Part shown: piece after piece, positions 38,701 through 51,350 of the stretch
Numbering within the stretch: the stretch's first letter is position 1
Layout: the number at the start of each line of letters is the position of its first letter
Origin: Orthonyx spaldingii
Lineage: Eukaryota > Chordata > Aves > Passeriformes > Orthonychidae
DNA: 64,000 bases
Reading direction: 5' to 3'
NCBI GenBank assembly: GCA_013397795.1
Contig: VZTJ01004015.1
Coordinates: 3,388,553-3,452,552, forward strand
Translations under genes and position numbers: made by a program
Notes under the pieces: model-generated
What the model was told of the DNA's origin: nothing
The model's database searches: none
Seen by the model: only the letters and a program-made list of their open reading frames with translations

Positions 38701-41700
38701 TTCATTCAAAACATGTTTCTTGAAGTGTACAGATAGAAATAAAGTGATTGACCAGCTGAATTTTGAAATAGAACAAGAGATTCAGGTATAAAAGGACTAC
38801 TTCTGTTTAGCACTTCAAGTTAGTAGAATAATGATAGCAATGAAATGTATTGTGAAACCAAATATTTTTAACTTGTTCTTATTTTTAATTTAAGTAATAT
38901 TCCCACCGCAAAAAACCCACAAAATTGTGATCCTTGAGGAGTGAGTAGGCATTCAAATTCTTTCCCAGATCGTGAATGATTAATATACAAGTAATTCCTC
39001 CCAGCACTTGGAATGTTGTTCACCTTTTAAGTCCCTTCAGCTACTCAATTTCCAGCCTGCCAATTAGTGTGTTCACATCATCCTCAGATAATGCTTTCTT
39101 TTCCCCCTATCGGTATTTTTTTAGTCTTGGCGGGGAAATGTCAGAAAACAAGCTTTGTTTTGATTTCTTCCCCTTTGTTTTTCTCAACTGCTGCCTTTTC
39201 AAAAATTTTCAGAAATCAAATGTGTGTGGCTGCTTTTTCATTCCCATTTTATGTGTAGTGGTTTCCTAGCTTGCTTTCTCCATCTCTAATATTTCCTTTA
39301 ACGAGGTTTCTGTGCTTCTTTTCTCACAAGGTGAAGACTTTCTTCATTTTTCCATCTGAATTATACACTTGTACTTCATTAAGAGATTTTAGGTAGCTTT
39401 GGGATAGGTGAGATCCTACCACTAAGCATACCACATTTTTGGATGCATTTCTTGTGTGCATAGTTATTGCTCTTGACTTGGATTAATAAAAAAAATATTT
39501 TTTTTCTCTAAGGCTCTTATATTCACATGCACAATCTCTTTTTTCATTGTTAGATGCTTGTCCAAAGGAAGGTTAAATTTATGCTTGAATATCATGAGGC
39601 AGGAATTTTTTTAACAGAAAACTCACAAATTATTCATTGGCCCAATGTTAAGTCTCTCTGGAACACACCCATGTGAAGATAATAACTGTGATATGTGCTT
39701 TTCTGTAGCAATAGTTTTATTGGCAAAGGTAATGTTTAGCTTCCTAGTTACATCAGTGGGTTTTAATAAACAGATATCATGCAGCTACAAGGAATTATCT
39801 AATGATATTTCACAAACTGCTTTTCCCAACAGGAAAGAAAGCCAGTAGCAGCCAAAGTCGCTGCTTTTCGTAAAAGTATTCTTAATTTTTATCTCATTTT
39901 AGGCTAGGGGATCTCCACAATAACACCATATTCCACATATGTCCAAAACTCAAAGTACAGCTAAATTTTGTCTTGCTCTCTAACTTCCGAGGTCCCTGCT
40001 GAAGATTTACTTTAACTGTCTTACCAGGTGTGATGTAAGTTCATACCCAAGACAGATCTCAGTCTGTAGCTGCAGTTCTATATCCAAAAGTATAACCACA
40101 ACGACTTAGTTCCTGCTGCTAGATTGCTGCTGCACCTGTGACTTCTTAAATTGGCCACAGCTGAACTAGCTGGGACCTACCAGCTGCCAGTGGGGAGCAG
40201 CAGTCTGCTCCAGGAACTCTTCAGCTTCTCCATCGCGTGCTTTTGAACAGAAAAACAGCACTGAGGCAGGAGAAGGGCAGTGGCAAACTCAGGTTCTCTT
40301 TCCTCTCATAGGAAATAACCCTTATTCAGTTTAAGCTGAGTAAAGCCATATTCTAACACCCACTTTCCAGATAAATGCTTAAATTTCTGCATACTGCAGA
40401 AATAGAATTGACATACTTCCTTCTTAATTTGGAAATCTCCCAGTCACCTGGAAGTCAACTATCATTTTTCACCACTTGTGGATTCTACATTCTCCAGATA
40501 TGCAGAAAAAAGAAAAACAAACCAAAACCCAAACCTGGTGCAGAAGAAGAACTGGAAAAATCCCATTATAAAAAGAGATTTGTAGGGACTGGTGTTTTTT
40601 CAATCCAGTAAATAATAGTTTCTTTAAAAGAACACACATAACAGAAGGGAAGAGTCACCCTTCTGCTATGCCCTTCCTTAGGTATCCTCTTCTGGAAAAC
40701 CCCATAAAAGAGGAATGAATTCTATGCTTTAAGGATGCCCTTTATTAGCATAATTAGAGAACCAATACTGTCTTCTGCTTTCTTCTGAGACCGCACCTAT
40801 CACCTGATTTGGCTTGGCTTGCCTAGGCAAGTCACACTAAGCTGGCTGCTACTTTGGCCAGTGAGAACATGGAAAAGCTGGATATAGGAAAGATTGGATC
40901 CTCACATTTTCTAGTAACATCATGTTTTTCAACCTCCTTTCTTAAAGACAATATAGAAATTGCTCCAGGATTTAAGCGAAGAGTGGTAAGACACAAAATA
41001 TATTCCTATTCACTAGAGGTTGAATTAGTGGGTAGGAAGGGTTGTCTGATGCCTTGCTTGTTTGTAATTGCCAGTTAAAGGAAATGAAAGAAAATGTTTT
41101 GTTTTAACCAGTTCTGTCCCTTTTTGAATGGGGGTAGATGTGTACATATGACAGTCAAACTTAGAATACTTCCAGTGCATATAAATCCAAGTATAATACT
41201 TTGAATCTTTAGCAGATAGGTATTTACTGGAGACCCAGATTCATTCTATTTTCTCAGTTGTGCTGTTGTTGGTGGAGCTGTTTGTGACATTAAGTGTGGT
41301 GGATTTGATTTTGCTTCAGGTTGACATTTCATGGCGCTAAGTGTGAAAAATTACATCCTCAACAGAGCTTTCCTTGGTGGAGCTCTTGGAGACAACAATA
41401 ACACCTTCTCATGCTAATTGGGGCCTGTGTGATGGCTGCATGGTTGCTTCTGTTCTTTTTGAGTCTTTGACACTTACTCTGCTGCCATCAGATGCTAAAG
41501 ATAAGATGGAAGAGTAAAACTAAAAAAAGGAAAATCAAAAAGGCTACGTATTGGTTTTGTGTACATTTAAGTGGCATTCTTTGAGCAGGTCATAAGATTT
41601 GCTCTTGCAAATCAAGTGAAAATGAAGTGAATGGAGGATAGCTGGAATAGGTATATCTATCATTGCTAATCTGGACCAGGATTTCTTTCTATTGAAGCTA

Positions 41701-43012
41701 CAGGAGGTCATGTGAATAGGGGATAGTTTTCAATAATTTTCAATGTTTTCAAAATGTATATATTCATATACATACATGTCTAAATGTCAAGCATGATGGA
41801 AGTTTGTAGAGACTGATTGCCTTGTGAATCAATAACAATGAGGCCTTGTCTTTATGAAACTGAGAGCCTTGGATTCCAAACCAAAGTAAATGAGGGCAAA
41901 CTAAGAGTTAATGTATGGCAAGGTTGCTTAAGATCAAGAGTGCAGTCTGTCTTTTAAAGAAATACTGGTCTTATTGAGGCAAAATTTGGTGATACCAACA
42001 CATGGCATTGCCACAGAGAAAAGATAAATTTAGATTGAACGATTTCTCAGTTAAACAGGGACCAACAGGGAGTTTATAATAAAACAATTTACACTCACTT
42101 TGGAATATGACAATGGCAATTTTTCTTGTGCTGGAAACAAACCATTACTGATGTATGTTTGTGACCCAGCAGGAAGTTTTCTAATGCAGACTCTTTCCAC
42201 ATCTATCCAGTAGCAGATGTAATTTGTCCAACTTGTGTAGCAGCATATAATACGACGTATTATTACTCTTGTCATATTTTCCTATCATAGTGAAAAATTT
42301 AGATTTGTTAGGAATCCCCCAGAAGTGACATATGTCCTTCAGCCTTGAAAGTTTAGCTCTTAATGAATTAAAGGCTTAAATTCACTTGTCTGTTTTTAGG
42401 TTTCATTAAAAATATTTGTGGTGTAATCTCTGATTCTAAAAAATATATCCAGTAACATTTTGGCATAAGTAATAGCAATTTTTCATTCACATGCTCTAAT
42501 GTAAATCAGGAGGGGTTCCTTTGTCAATGCAGTAAATCAAGGTGAAAGAACTGACTTCCTTTTTACAGGAAATTTTAGTTGAATTTAAAATGCCTGATAC
42601 TAGAAGTATTTATAATACCTGTGGCTTATTTTAGCTGTGTAACAGGAGGAAAGGTTGTCAGTATTTCTGATCTAAATCTCAGGTCTCATGTATCTGTCTC
42701 TGTCAGTATGGATAAGACCAATCCCACACAAGATTGGTGCAGCCAGTAGATCTTGTGGGAAGAATTGCTTGTAAGAGCAACTGAGCTCTCAGGCAATGTT
42801 CAGGCTCACTGCAGGTCAGATGGAACTATTGGTGCTCCCCAACATTGGGCCCAGACGTTTCTAAGGCTTCCTTGCTGAATGAGATGATACCGATACAGCT
42901 GATTCTGAACTAGAGAAACAGCTGGCATTTCTAAGCTTGGGATCTTGAAGAGCTGCCTATCTAAAGGAATGCTTTGGTTCTTCAGTATTGGTGTGCACCA
43001 TTGATTTATGGG
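32701..43012. other. Non-coding stretch, no recognisable gene
   Basis: AT-rich DNA with short unrecognised open frames, the longest about 108 codons at 33446-33772 (+). I see no named repeat, RNA gene or CpG island. An 18-base A8-TA-T8 palindrome lies at 39488-39505. Segments near 36.65-37.1 kb and 41.27-41.48 kb have mixed, non-repetitive composition that could be conserved noncoding sequence, but this is only an impression. Confidence 0.5.
39488..39505. other. Perfect 18-base A8-TA-T8 palindrome
   Basis: Eight A, then TA, then eight T form a perfect inverted repeat without a spacer. Such tracts bend DNA and may extrude or slip. It is most likely simple low-complexity sequence. Confidence 0.6.
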
Positions 43013-43148
43013 AGAAAAGTTAGCAGAAATTAATTGTGAAGTATTGATAGTTGCACCGAAATTTCTGTGCAGGACCAAGAAGAAAAGTTAGCAGAAATTA
43101 ATTGTGAAGTATTGATAGTTGCACTGAAATTTCTGTGCAGGACCAAGG
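43013..43148. repeat. Tandem duplication, period 68
   Basis: Bases 43013-43080 are repeated at 43081-43147 with a single difference (C at 43057, T at 43125). Near identity of the copies shows a recent event in this lineage, or an assembly duplication. A minus-strand open frame of 90 codons (42806-43078) starts within the first copy but is not recognisable. Each copy holds AATTAATT-like homeodomain motifs. Confidence 0.9.
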
Positions 43149-43689
43149 GGAACACATTCTTCTGATTTCTAGATTATATATAGCAACACCTTGATGCTAT
43201 TATGATGATTACCACTTTGCAATTGGTATGTCTTAGCACAGGAATGTAACATTCCTAATGAGATATAGCAATAATTTACTTGTCACAAAATGATCTTTCC
43301 CCTCAGAAGTGACAGTGTCTTACTGTTAGAAATATGTTCCCATTGACTTAAGCACTAATGAATACAGGTCTAGCATTATCATATTAGATATTTATGCCAT
43401 TTGATAAAGTGTAGAACTTGATCTGGATCAAAACTATTCATATAGTGCATGAATCCTGGAGGTAGTTAAGGCAGTGAGGATATCTTTTGTTGTTTTTTCC
43501 TGGCACAGACAAGGCTTGAACTATGCAGGAAATAGCTGGGGCAAATGAAGAGATTTTTCAAAGGAGAGTAGAAGAGTTAAGCATTGCAGTCTTAATGTAA
43601 GTTTTTGTAAGCAATTCCTTTTGGAATCTCTGAGCCATTGTTCCTATAAGGCTCACTTTTGTACTCCATCTTTAGGCTTTGAGCCCACA

Positions 43690-43830
43690 AATTTATGTGG
43701 GATTAATTTTAAGCATGTGGGCCTATGGACTTCAATGGGCACATGTGTATACATTTTCAGAAACAGAGCTATAGGAGAGATTCCCATTTATTTTGCTGGG
43801 AGTTCTGCCTGAATGCAGTTTGAACTCTTG
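43690..43830. repeat. Probable ancient MITE-like remnant(s)
   Basis: TTTTAAGCATGTGGG followed by a short CATGTG/CACATG inverted repeat (43714-43719 with 43740-43745) encloses TATGGACTTCAATGGG. This closely resembles the core of old hairpin-forming non-autonomous DNA elements seen across archosaurs and turtles. About 40 bp on, the text TGGGAGTTCTGCCTGAATGCAG resembles a second such family. Both are badly decayed. The family names are not certain, and a repeat-library search would settle them. Confidence 0.4.
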
Positions 43831-46800
43831 CGTTACTAAAGCCATTCTTTGACACTCCAGTTGGACTGTTGTAACTAGGGAGAAGTTAATTCAGTGAGTG
43901 AAACGTGTATTGCAAGTTTTTGCCACACTTATCAGAGGAAAACTTTTTTCTTGCTACTGAATTTCCTTAGTGATGTAGATTTAAGTTTACTTCATAACAC
44001 ATGGAGTAGCTGATACATAGTTTAATGTTAGTATTATCTAAATTCTGTACTGTTGCTTTTGTATTATTTTGCTTCCTATGAGTGTGATTAAGAAATGGTA
44101 CAAATCTTCAAAATACACATTTTATGTGTAGTGATATGCATCACTGTGAATTATTTTATAACCATTCTATAATTTTTAAAAGTACTGTATAGCATGGTAT
44201 TTCTTTGCTGTGTTGTGAGTTTTGGTCATTTTCTTACAAAATCAACAAGGATGACTTTCAATACTTGAATAGGGTAAAGCTATTGACCAGATGTTTAGAA
44301 TTGTGTTTAAATTGTGCATATAACTGCTAGTCAAAACCTAATGACATTATGTAACTCAAGCTTCCAGAATTTGGAAGTCAGTTTTTAATAAATATTTTAA
44401 AATTAAGGTTACTATTTTAACATAATACCACACCTCCTGCATATTGGTTTGCAGAATCCAATGGAGACCTGGGCTTCCAAGCATTGTATGATTTTGTGGT
44501 AGTGCTGCACTTACTGGCATGAGTCTAGATATTGCAGTATCTGAATAAAACTGGGTTTTGAGGTGAAAGAGAACCTTAAGGTGCAAAATGTCATATATTT
44601 TGTGAATGGCACATGAGAGCTTGTGAACTACTCTTCAATGCAGTGCAGTGTCTGTAAACAGGTAGAGGGCAGGGATTGAGATCGATAGTTACAGGACTTT
44701 AGATGCATTGCAGCCAATGCACCAGAGGTCCAGTGTGCACTTCACCTACAGGACTGGGTATGATTTCACTGGAAACATCTTTCCCACATTTTCTCTCTGA
44801 ATGAAGAAAATCATCTGAGTGTGGGTTTGAGCATGTACTATTGGGAGACACATGCTTGCCCCAGCTAAAGTCTATCTTTAATTACAAGGACTGGTTTGTA
44901 TGATGTTGCTTAAAAAATTTAAGAAACAATGAACTGACTTTACCTCCATCAGTACCATCCCAATATGTTGCTTTTTAAAACTAGAAATGTTTAAGAATTT
45001 CTGAAAATTCATGGGACTGGTACTAGGTTGTCACACTGGCTCTGTTCTGTAGCAGCAACAAAGTCGCGCATGCAAACCTGAGCCATGAGATGACACCAAG
45101 TACAATGCTGTATGAAGGACTGGGGAAAGAGCACAATGTGAGATATTTGAGGTGGTTGATAGGAAATCCTCTTGGATAGCATTTACCTTTTCACCCACAT
45201 TTACACGCTAACATTAAAAGTGTTGATGAGATAAAACAGAGTCCTGGATGGCTCATCAATCCTTTCAGTATATAACAAAATACTGTAGTATTGTACATCT
45301 CCATCTGTTTTAGTACTGGTTTTCTACTAGGAACTTAACTCAGGCCAGCTTACAACTGATAATTTCTGAACAAAAGTAGAATAGATTCAAACTTGTAGCA
45401 TGTAAGTGAAAACCTCTATTTATCTGTGCATTGACCCTCCATCAGCAGAGTTTATCCAGGATTAATACTTTTTACTAAAGGCATTAGAATCAGTCGAATA
45501 ATTCTGATATAAACTAAGTTTGGATCATCTTATTCTAACACCTCATCAGCCAGAGTAATGTGATAAAAAATGTAACTAGTCACTTTGTCTGGGAAGATTA
45601 GGACAGTACTTCTTTAAAGTGATTGAAAAACCCCTGATATGTGTGAGAAAAAGAAAACCTATTCCATTTTTACTGAAATATGCAGAGAATCTTTAAACTG
45701 CTAAAGCAAGGCTATGTTCCAAAGCGGTCCATTATTAATAGTGAGCAAATATGTACAAAAAAAGCACACAGAAGGTACGTAATATAAAGCAGATGCAAAA
45801 TATTTCTTCAGTAGTATATCTTGAGTATTTTCTGTTACATGACCATATTTGTATTTGCTTTGTAAACAAACCATTTTCTTTTGAAAAAAAAAAATCACAA
45901 CTCATACTTGACATAATTTCTGCTACAATAAAATGAACATGCCTTTAAAATACTATATGGAAATAATTTCTTTACTGCCCCCAAAGGGTGGACTTAGCTG
46001 AAGCAACTGAGGAAGAAAAAATAAGTGCACAAATGCATCACTGACCCAAAAGTTTGCCATATTTGTGTGCTTTGTCTTTTGGTTCTGATACTACAAACAC
46101 GTTGATTCAATGCACAGACTAGTAACTAGCATGTAGAAATGAACCATCTCTAAAGTATGTAACATTTATCCTTTTGCATAAATGTCAGAGTTAATTAGCA
46201 AAATAGGTGCAGCAACAATTTTACATCTGTAAAAGCTGATATAAATTAATATTTTAATGATGTATACTAAAGCTCCTGTGAGTTTGAAAGTGCCTATTGC
46301 AATAGCTATTGACAAGTTCTTTTATGTACTCCCTGTACTACCCGCTCAGCAGTACACTGTCATTTTAGAGTAATTGCCCAGCAAACTTTTAAAATGCTGT
46401 CACAAAAAAATTGCTAAAACAGAGGTAGCTCTTTAATTTGTCTGTCACTTTTTCTTTCACTCCTACTGCACTTTATGTTGAGTGCAAGTTTAGCTGTCAT
46501 ATTTGAAGTTCTTTCACATGTTTTTACAGATTGAGCTGAGGCCATGTTGCCAATTTGTCCTACAATGTTAGGGAAAGTTTTAAATAAAAATATTTTATAC
46601 ACAGTTCTTTTACTTGGACACCTTAATATAGAAGATTGGGAATTATTCCTCCTATAGTTGGGGAAACTATTTTGGATTTGTAAAACAGAATGAGTTTCAC
46701 TCAAGATGATGATTTGTCCAAACCCAGCTGTTTCATAGGAGAATGTGTATGTGTGTATATGTGGTTATTTATATATGTGCAATACAGCTGCTTAAGACTG

Positions 46801-48219
46801 GTCAGTAGTTGATAGGTACCCCTGTCCAGGTAGGGGTTCTTGAAATGAAGATCTTCTGTTCATAGATGATGAGAAGGCTACAGTGGAAAGTTTGAGAACA
46901 ACTTACTTCAGATTTCAAGTGGCCAGAATGCTCAGCTGGGATGTAAGAGAATGAGAAGGGAAGAATTAGAACATGCCTGTGTGCATTGTGTTTTTGTAGT
47001 GTTCACTGATTTATTCAGATAGGAAACAGTAAAGCATCTGGAAGCTTTGAATTTTCATGAGATAAGAAAACTTTTCTTCACAGTTCTAGATCCAGGAAGT
47101 TTCTTGTGCATTAGCTGTTCTTGTGTGATGCTGGAGGCAAGAAGGCAAAAACATAATCCAATTTTTTGTACCTTTTCTAAAAGATTTTATTTTCTGCTTG
47201 CTTTTTTAGGGAGGCCCTTCTGAGCAATAAGATTCCATGTTATCTCCCAGGGCAGAATAGAGGTATAAGGCAGCTATGTCAGACAGCAACTTCTATGCCA
47301 AGAAATGGGGAAGAGTTGCTTTAAGGCCAAAAGATAGTTATGCAGTCATCAGACTTCCATGTAGTTAGTTTTGTATTTTGCTGGATATTCTGAGATCATG
47401 AGCAAGAAGTAAGAGGAACTGAGTCTGTTATCCTTCTTTAAAAAGGAACTTAACTGTGGAATGTATTGCAGACTCTACAATTGAAATTGAATGCAAAATT
47501 CTGAATTTCAGCAACTTGACCAGCTAAATGCTCTTACTGCTAGAAAATGGTTTGTGCTGTCTGAATACCATCACAATTGGAAGCTGTATCAGGAGGAAAC
47601 AGCTGAAGTTCATTATCACATGGATCGCTTTTTGTTTTCTTACTCCTTAAAAAGACTTTTCATATTCAGTTTTCATACTTTTTGATGGTAAAATGGTAAA
47701 GAAAAAATTACTTTTTATAGGATTATTTTTTGATTTCAATTAAAGGAAGATTGTGTTTTGATTTTCACCATCATTTAATTCTCTCAAGTAAAGAGTTACA
47801 AAAGTAAAAATGAATAGTAATAAAAATATGAAGAGCCAGGTATGATTTATACATTTAAACGATGGAAGAAACCCTTCTTTTAGCATATAGAGTTACTAAC
47901 AGTTTACACATTTGACTGTAGGGGGAGTGAATATTCATAATAGGAGAAATTTCACAATATGAAATGGCAGTAGTTACTGACAATCTGTAGATATCAAAGA
48001 ATGAGCACTGGCACATTAATAAGGAACTTAAAAGCAGATCCACAGTCTAACATCTTAGGAACTATAAAACTACAACTTCTACATGAGTCATATGTTTGAA
48101 CTCCAAACTATCTTATAAAATTTAGCTAGAACACATTTTTCTTGACACAAATGAGTATATTAATTTCCATAAGATATTATCTCTTACCATATATTTAATT
48201 CAGATTCTCTTTTTACTCC

Positions 48220-48520
48220 ACTAAAATAATTGCTTACAATATACTGACTTGATTTTATATGGCTAATTAGAGCAGTGCATGGAAAAAAATAGGTTTGCAG
48301 GTAATAGTGAAATTAAATATGTTAATCTGTAGCTCAGTGAACACATTTTGTATGAGCTTTAATTTGCTATATAAATTATAGTTCTGCTTTTATAAAATGC
48401 CCTTGAAAGAATGTCCTATTTTTTGAATACTAATACCATGGGGAAACAAATATACAAAGCTTTTAGCTATAGGCTACATTTGCATAAATTAAGACAACTA
48501 GTCAGTCTGAACATCCAACT
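48220..48520. promoter_or_regulatory. Candidate conserved noncoding element
   Basis: A non-repetitive AT-rich segment containing GCTAATTAG-type homeodomain sites near 48.26 kb, several TTAAT motifs and an octamer ATTTGCAT at 48478-48485. It has the look of a vertebrate enhancer core, but conservation is untested and AT-rich DNA yields such motifs by chance. Confidence 0.15.
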
Positions 48521-51331
48521 GCAGATACACTTTTAAAAGACATTCTATAAAGTGTTGATAAGACTCTGTGTATTTAAGATTTTCATTCAGTTAGCAAGGT
48601 AGCAGCCCTTCATAATAGGCAAGTACATTTTGAACAATGAGGCATAAATAGTATAATAAATAGGCTGTGGTTTATCAGCTAGAGCATGGAACAAATATTT
48701 CAAAAGGCTCTGAACTCATTTCTCTATGAGCTAGTAGCAAATATCTCCACTACTGCTTTACAGGTTTATTCTAGAAGAAGCTGGTATGACTTTCTCAGTG
48801 TAGCTGCCCAGTGCAGTGTGTGTATTTTGTGACGTGACTGCAGTGACGTGTGGTGTTCTCCACATAGATTCTGGTAACCTCAGCTAAAAGACTGGTAATT
48901 TCAGCCTTTTCAAAAAAATCCTCACTGTATAGAAAACTCTCCATCCATGTGAATTCAGTTAAGATTCACTAATGATAGGGAGAAGGCAATTACAAAATTT
49001 GTGATGCAGAGTATGTCCCAAATTCTGCTTACAGTGTTTTATTAACAATGGCAAAGGCATATGCATGGCAACACACTTCTATGCTTTTTTCATAGTCAGG
49101 GTGGTCAAAGCATTCTCTCTTGTTTAGGCAATGGCAGTAAATTGGGATCAAATCCCAAATGTATACAAAACCCTAAATCCTTTCTATCTGGCTCAGGAAC
49201 GGTATGTCTACTGGAGTTACATAGCCACATGCTGTGGAATGCATAGGAAATATTGCATGGTATTCAAAATGCATCCCTGAGAATGTTTATTTTGAAGCAG
49301 CATCTTAATTAATTTTTCTTTCCCATGGCTCTGTGTCAGTAATCAAGATCTTGTATGCTCTTGACAGAACAAAGCATCAGTGGTCAGAAAGTTTTTGATG
49401 AGTCTATGACTTAGACATTTGATAGTGTTAGACTATTAACATTTGGGCTGTATTTTATTGCTTCCATTACCATCTTAAGAGGCAGCAGTATGCTCTGAGT
49501 CTTCCCACTAGCTTCACAGTGGAAACAGAAAACTCAGAGTTAATTTAACCTTCAGACTGTCAAAGTAAAATAAACATTTTTTAAAATGAAAATAGCTAGT
49601 TGGGAATAGTTCACAGTGAAGAACTTCATTTTTTATTCATTCTCTTCATACAAGGTGAAGATCATACAAGTGAATGCCTAATATTGTTCCTCTGAGGGAG
49701 TGTCATTGAAAGTATCACCTAGAATTAATGGTTTGATGATACAGAACAAGCCAGAGAAAATTGCCCCAGAATGTTTCTTAGTGACACTACTATTTTTGGG
49801 TGAAGATTTCCCCCTTGAATTTTCTTCATTCTATATAATACTGTTTGTGTAATTAAATAGTGAATTTAACTTTCTGGCAAAATAACCCTTCAACATCAGC
49901 TTTCTAATAAGATTATTTTGATTGTCTGTTGCTCCTTGCTGTTATATGGAAGTTAGTATAGTGCAACGATAAATCTCCTTTACTAAAAGAATAAAGCATA
50001 TTGCATAACCAAATGTCACCAGCTATGACTAAATATGTGACAGTATGAGTCCTAGTTATGAGAGTTGTTAGAAGAAATACAGCCTAGTGATACTTTCATC
50101 AATCTTTAAGCCAGGTCAGAAGTTTACGTGACACCTTTTCATCTGTCTTCTCCATTACTAATCTAGGAAGAGCTATGGACCAGTAAATAAAAAGGAACAT
50201 TTAAAATATGAAAATTGCCACAAAACTCAACTTAGGCAATGTAATGGTGTAAGGTTTGAAGAAAAATCTCCTATAGGAAGAAATCCAACCCAAAAGTATG
50301 ATAGAAGTCCCGTCAGCTGGCCAATTTTTATTTTTTTTTTTTAAGTACAGCAGAACACTTAGCTGAAGTTTACAGTCTTTAGGGCCAGTTAGCGTGGTAG
50401 ACCATCACACGCAATTTCAAGATGCAATGAAAAAAACCAGCTGGAATGGCTAAGAAACCCTGATTCATAGCAAGTACATTTACAGACTATAGAGAGAAAC
50501 GTGGCAGCTGAATGATAGAGTACAGAAGTCTAACACAACTTCCCAGATTGACTTAGCCTATGAAGACATTGGCCGGATTTCCTGAGAGGCTCTGCAGGTA
50601 AAACCCACAAACTCCACTTAGGGACAGTAGAAATCAGAGGTGAAGGAAGAATGAGCCTTAATTCTTTCCTCCCATTGCAATGAGAGCTCATCCAATCTCT
50701 ACTAAGAGCAATGTAATTTTGCTTCTGCCTGAAAACTGTCAGCTAAGACCAAGTGAAACTTACAACGGAACAATTTCCTGCAAGAGTTGCTAAATTCTGT
50801 CAGTCTTTCTTTGGAACACTGGGCGACAAAAATAGGGACATGCTCAAGTTCTGTATTTCAGGATGCTCTCTGCGTAGAGTCTATGTAGATGCAATACTGG
50901 AATGTTTGGTGGAGCAGAACATGGGATTCGTAGGCATTCTAAGAATGGGAAAACAGAGGAGAGGGAGAAAGGAAGAAAAACATCCCCCCACCCCGTTAAT
51001 GAAAACTGCTCCTGCTTTTTCAAATCACAAGTTTATCCAGATATCGCACGGTCTCAGTATCTCTGAATTAGTGCTTCATTGAGGTGAGAACTTAATAACA
51101 TTTAAAAAAAATATTTTGAATGGAAAGACAAAGAATTAACAACATATTTATTCCTCTTCAAAGATGAAAAATACCTGAACTAAAACATACAGAGAACAGC
51201 AAACTGAAATCTTTTTTCTGACTAAAAGTGCTGTAGGGCATCAAAAACAATCACAACACTTGCATCTGATACTGAATCCTTTTAATTAGTCAGCAAAGGT
51301 CAGGTCTTAAGTCAATGCACCAGAGTCATTA

Positions 51332-51350
51332 GACTGGACTGGACTGGACT
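51332..51350 (+). repeat. Short GGACT tandem repeat
   Basis: Just under four units of the pentanucleotide GGACT in tandem. It is a minor simple repeat without further context. Confidence 0.7.

Noticed and set aside
50753..51082. 109-codon plus-strand frame
   Set aside because: No recognisable domain, no splice sites that fit it, and it sits in ordinary AT-rich DNA.
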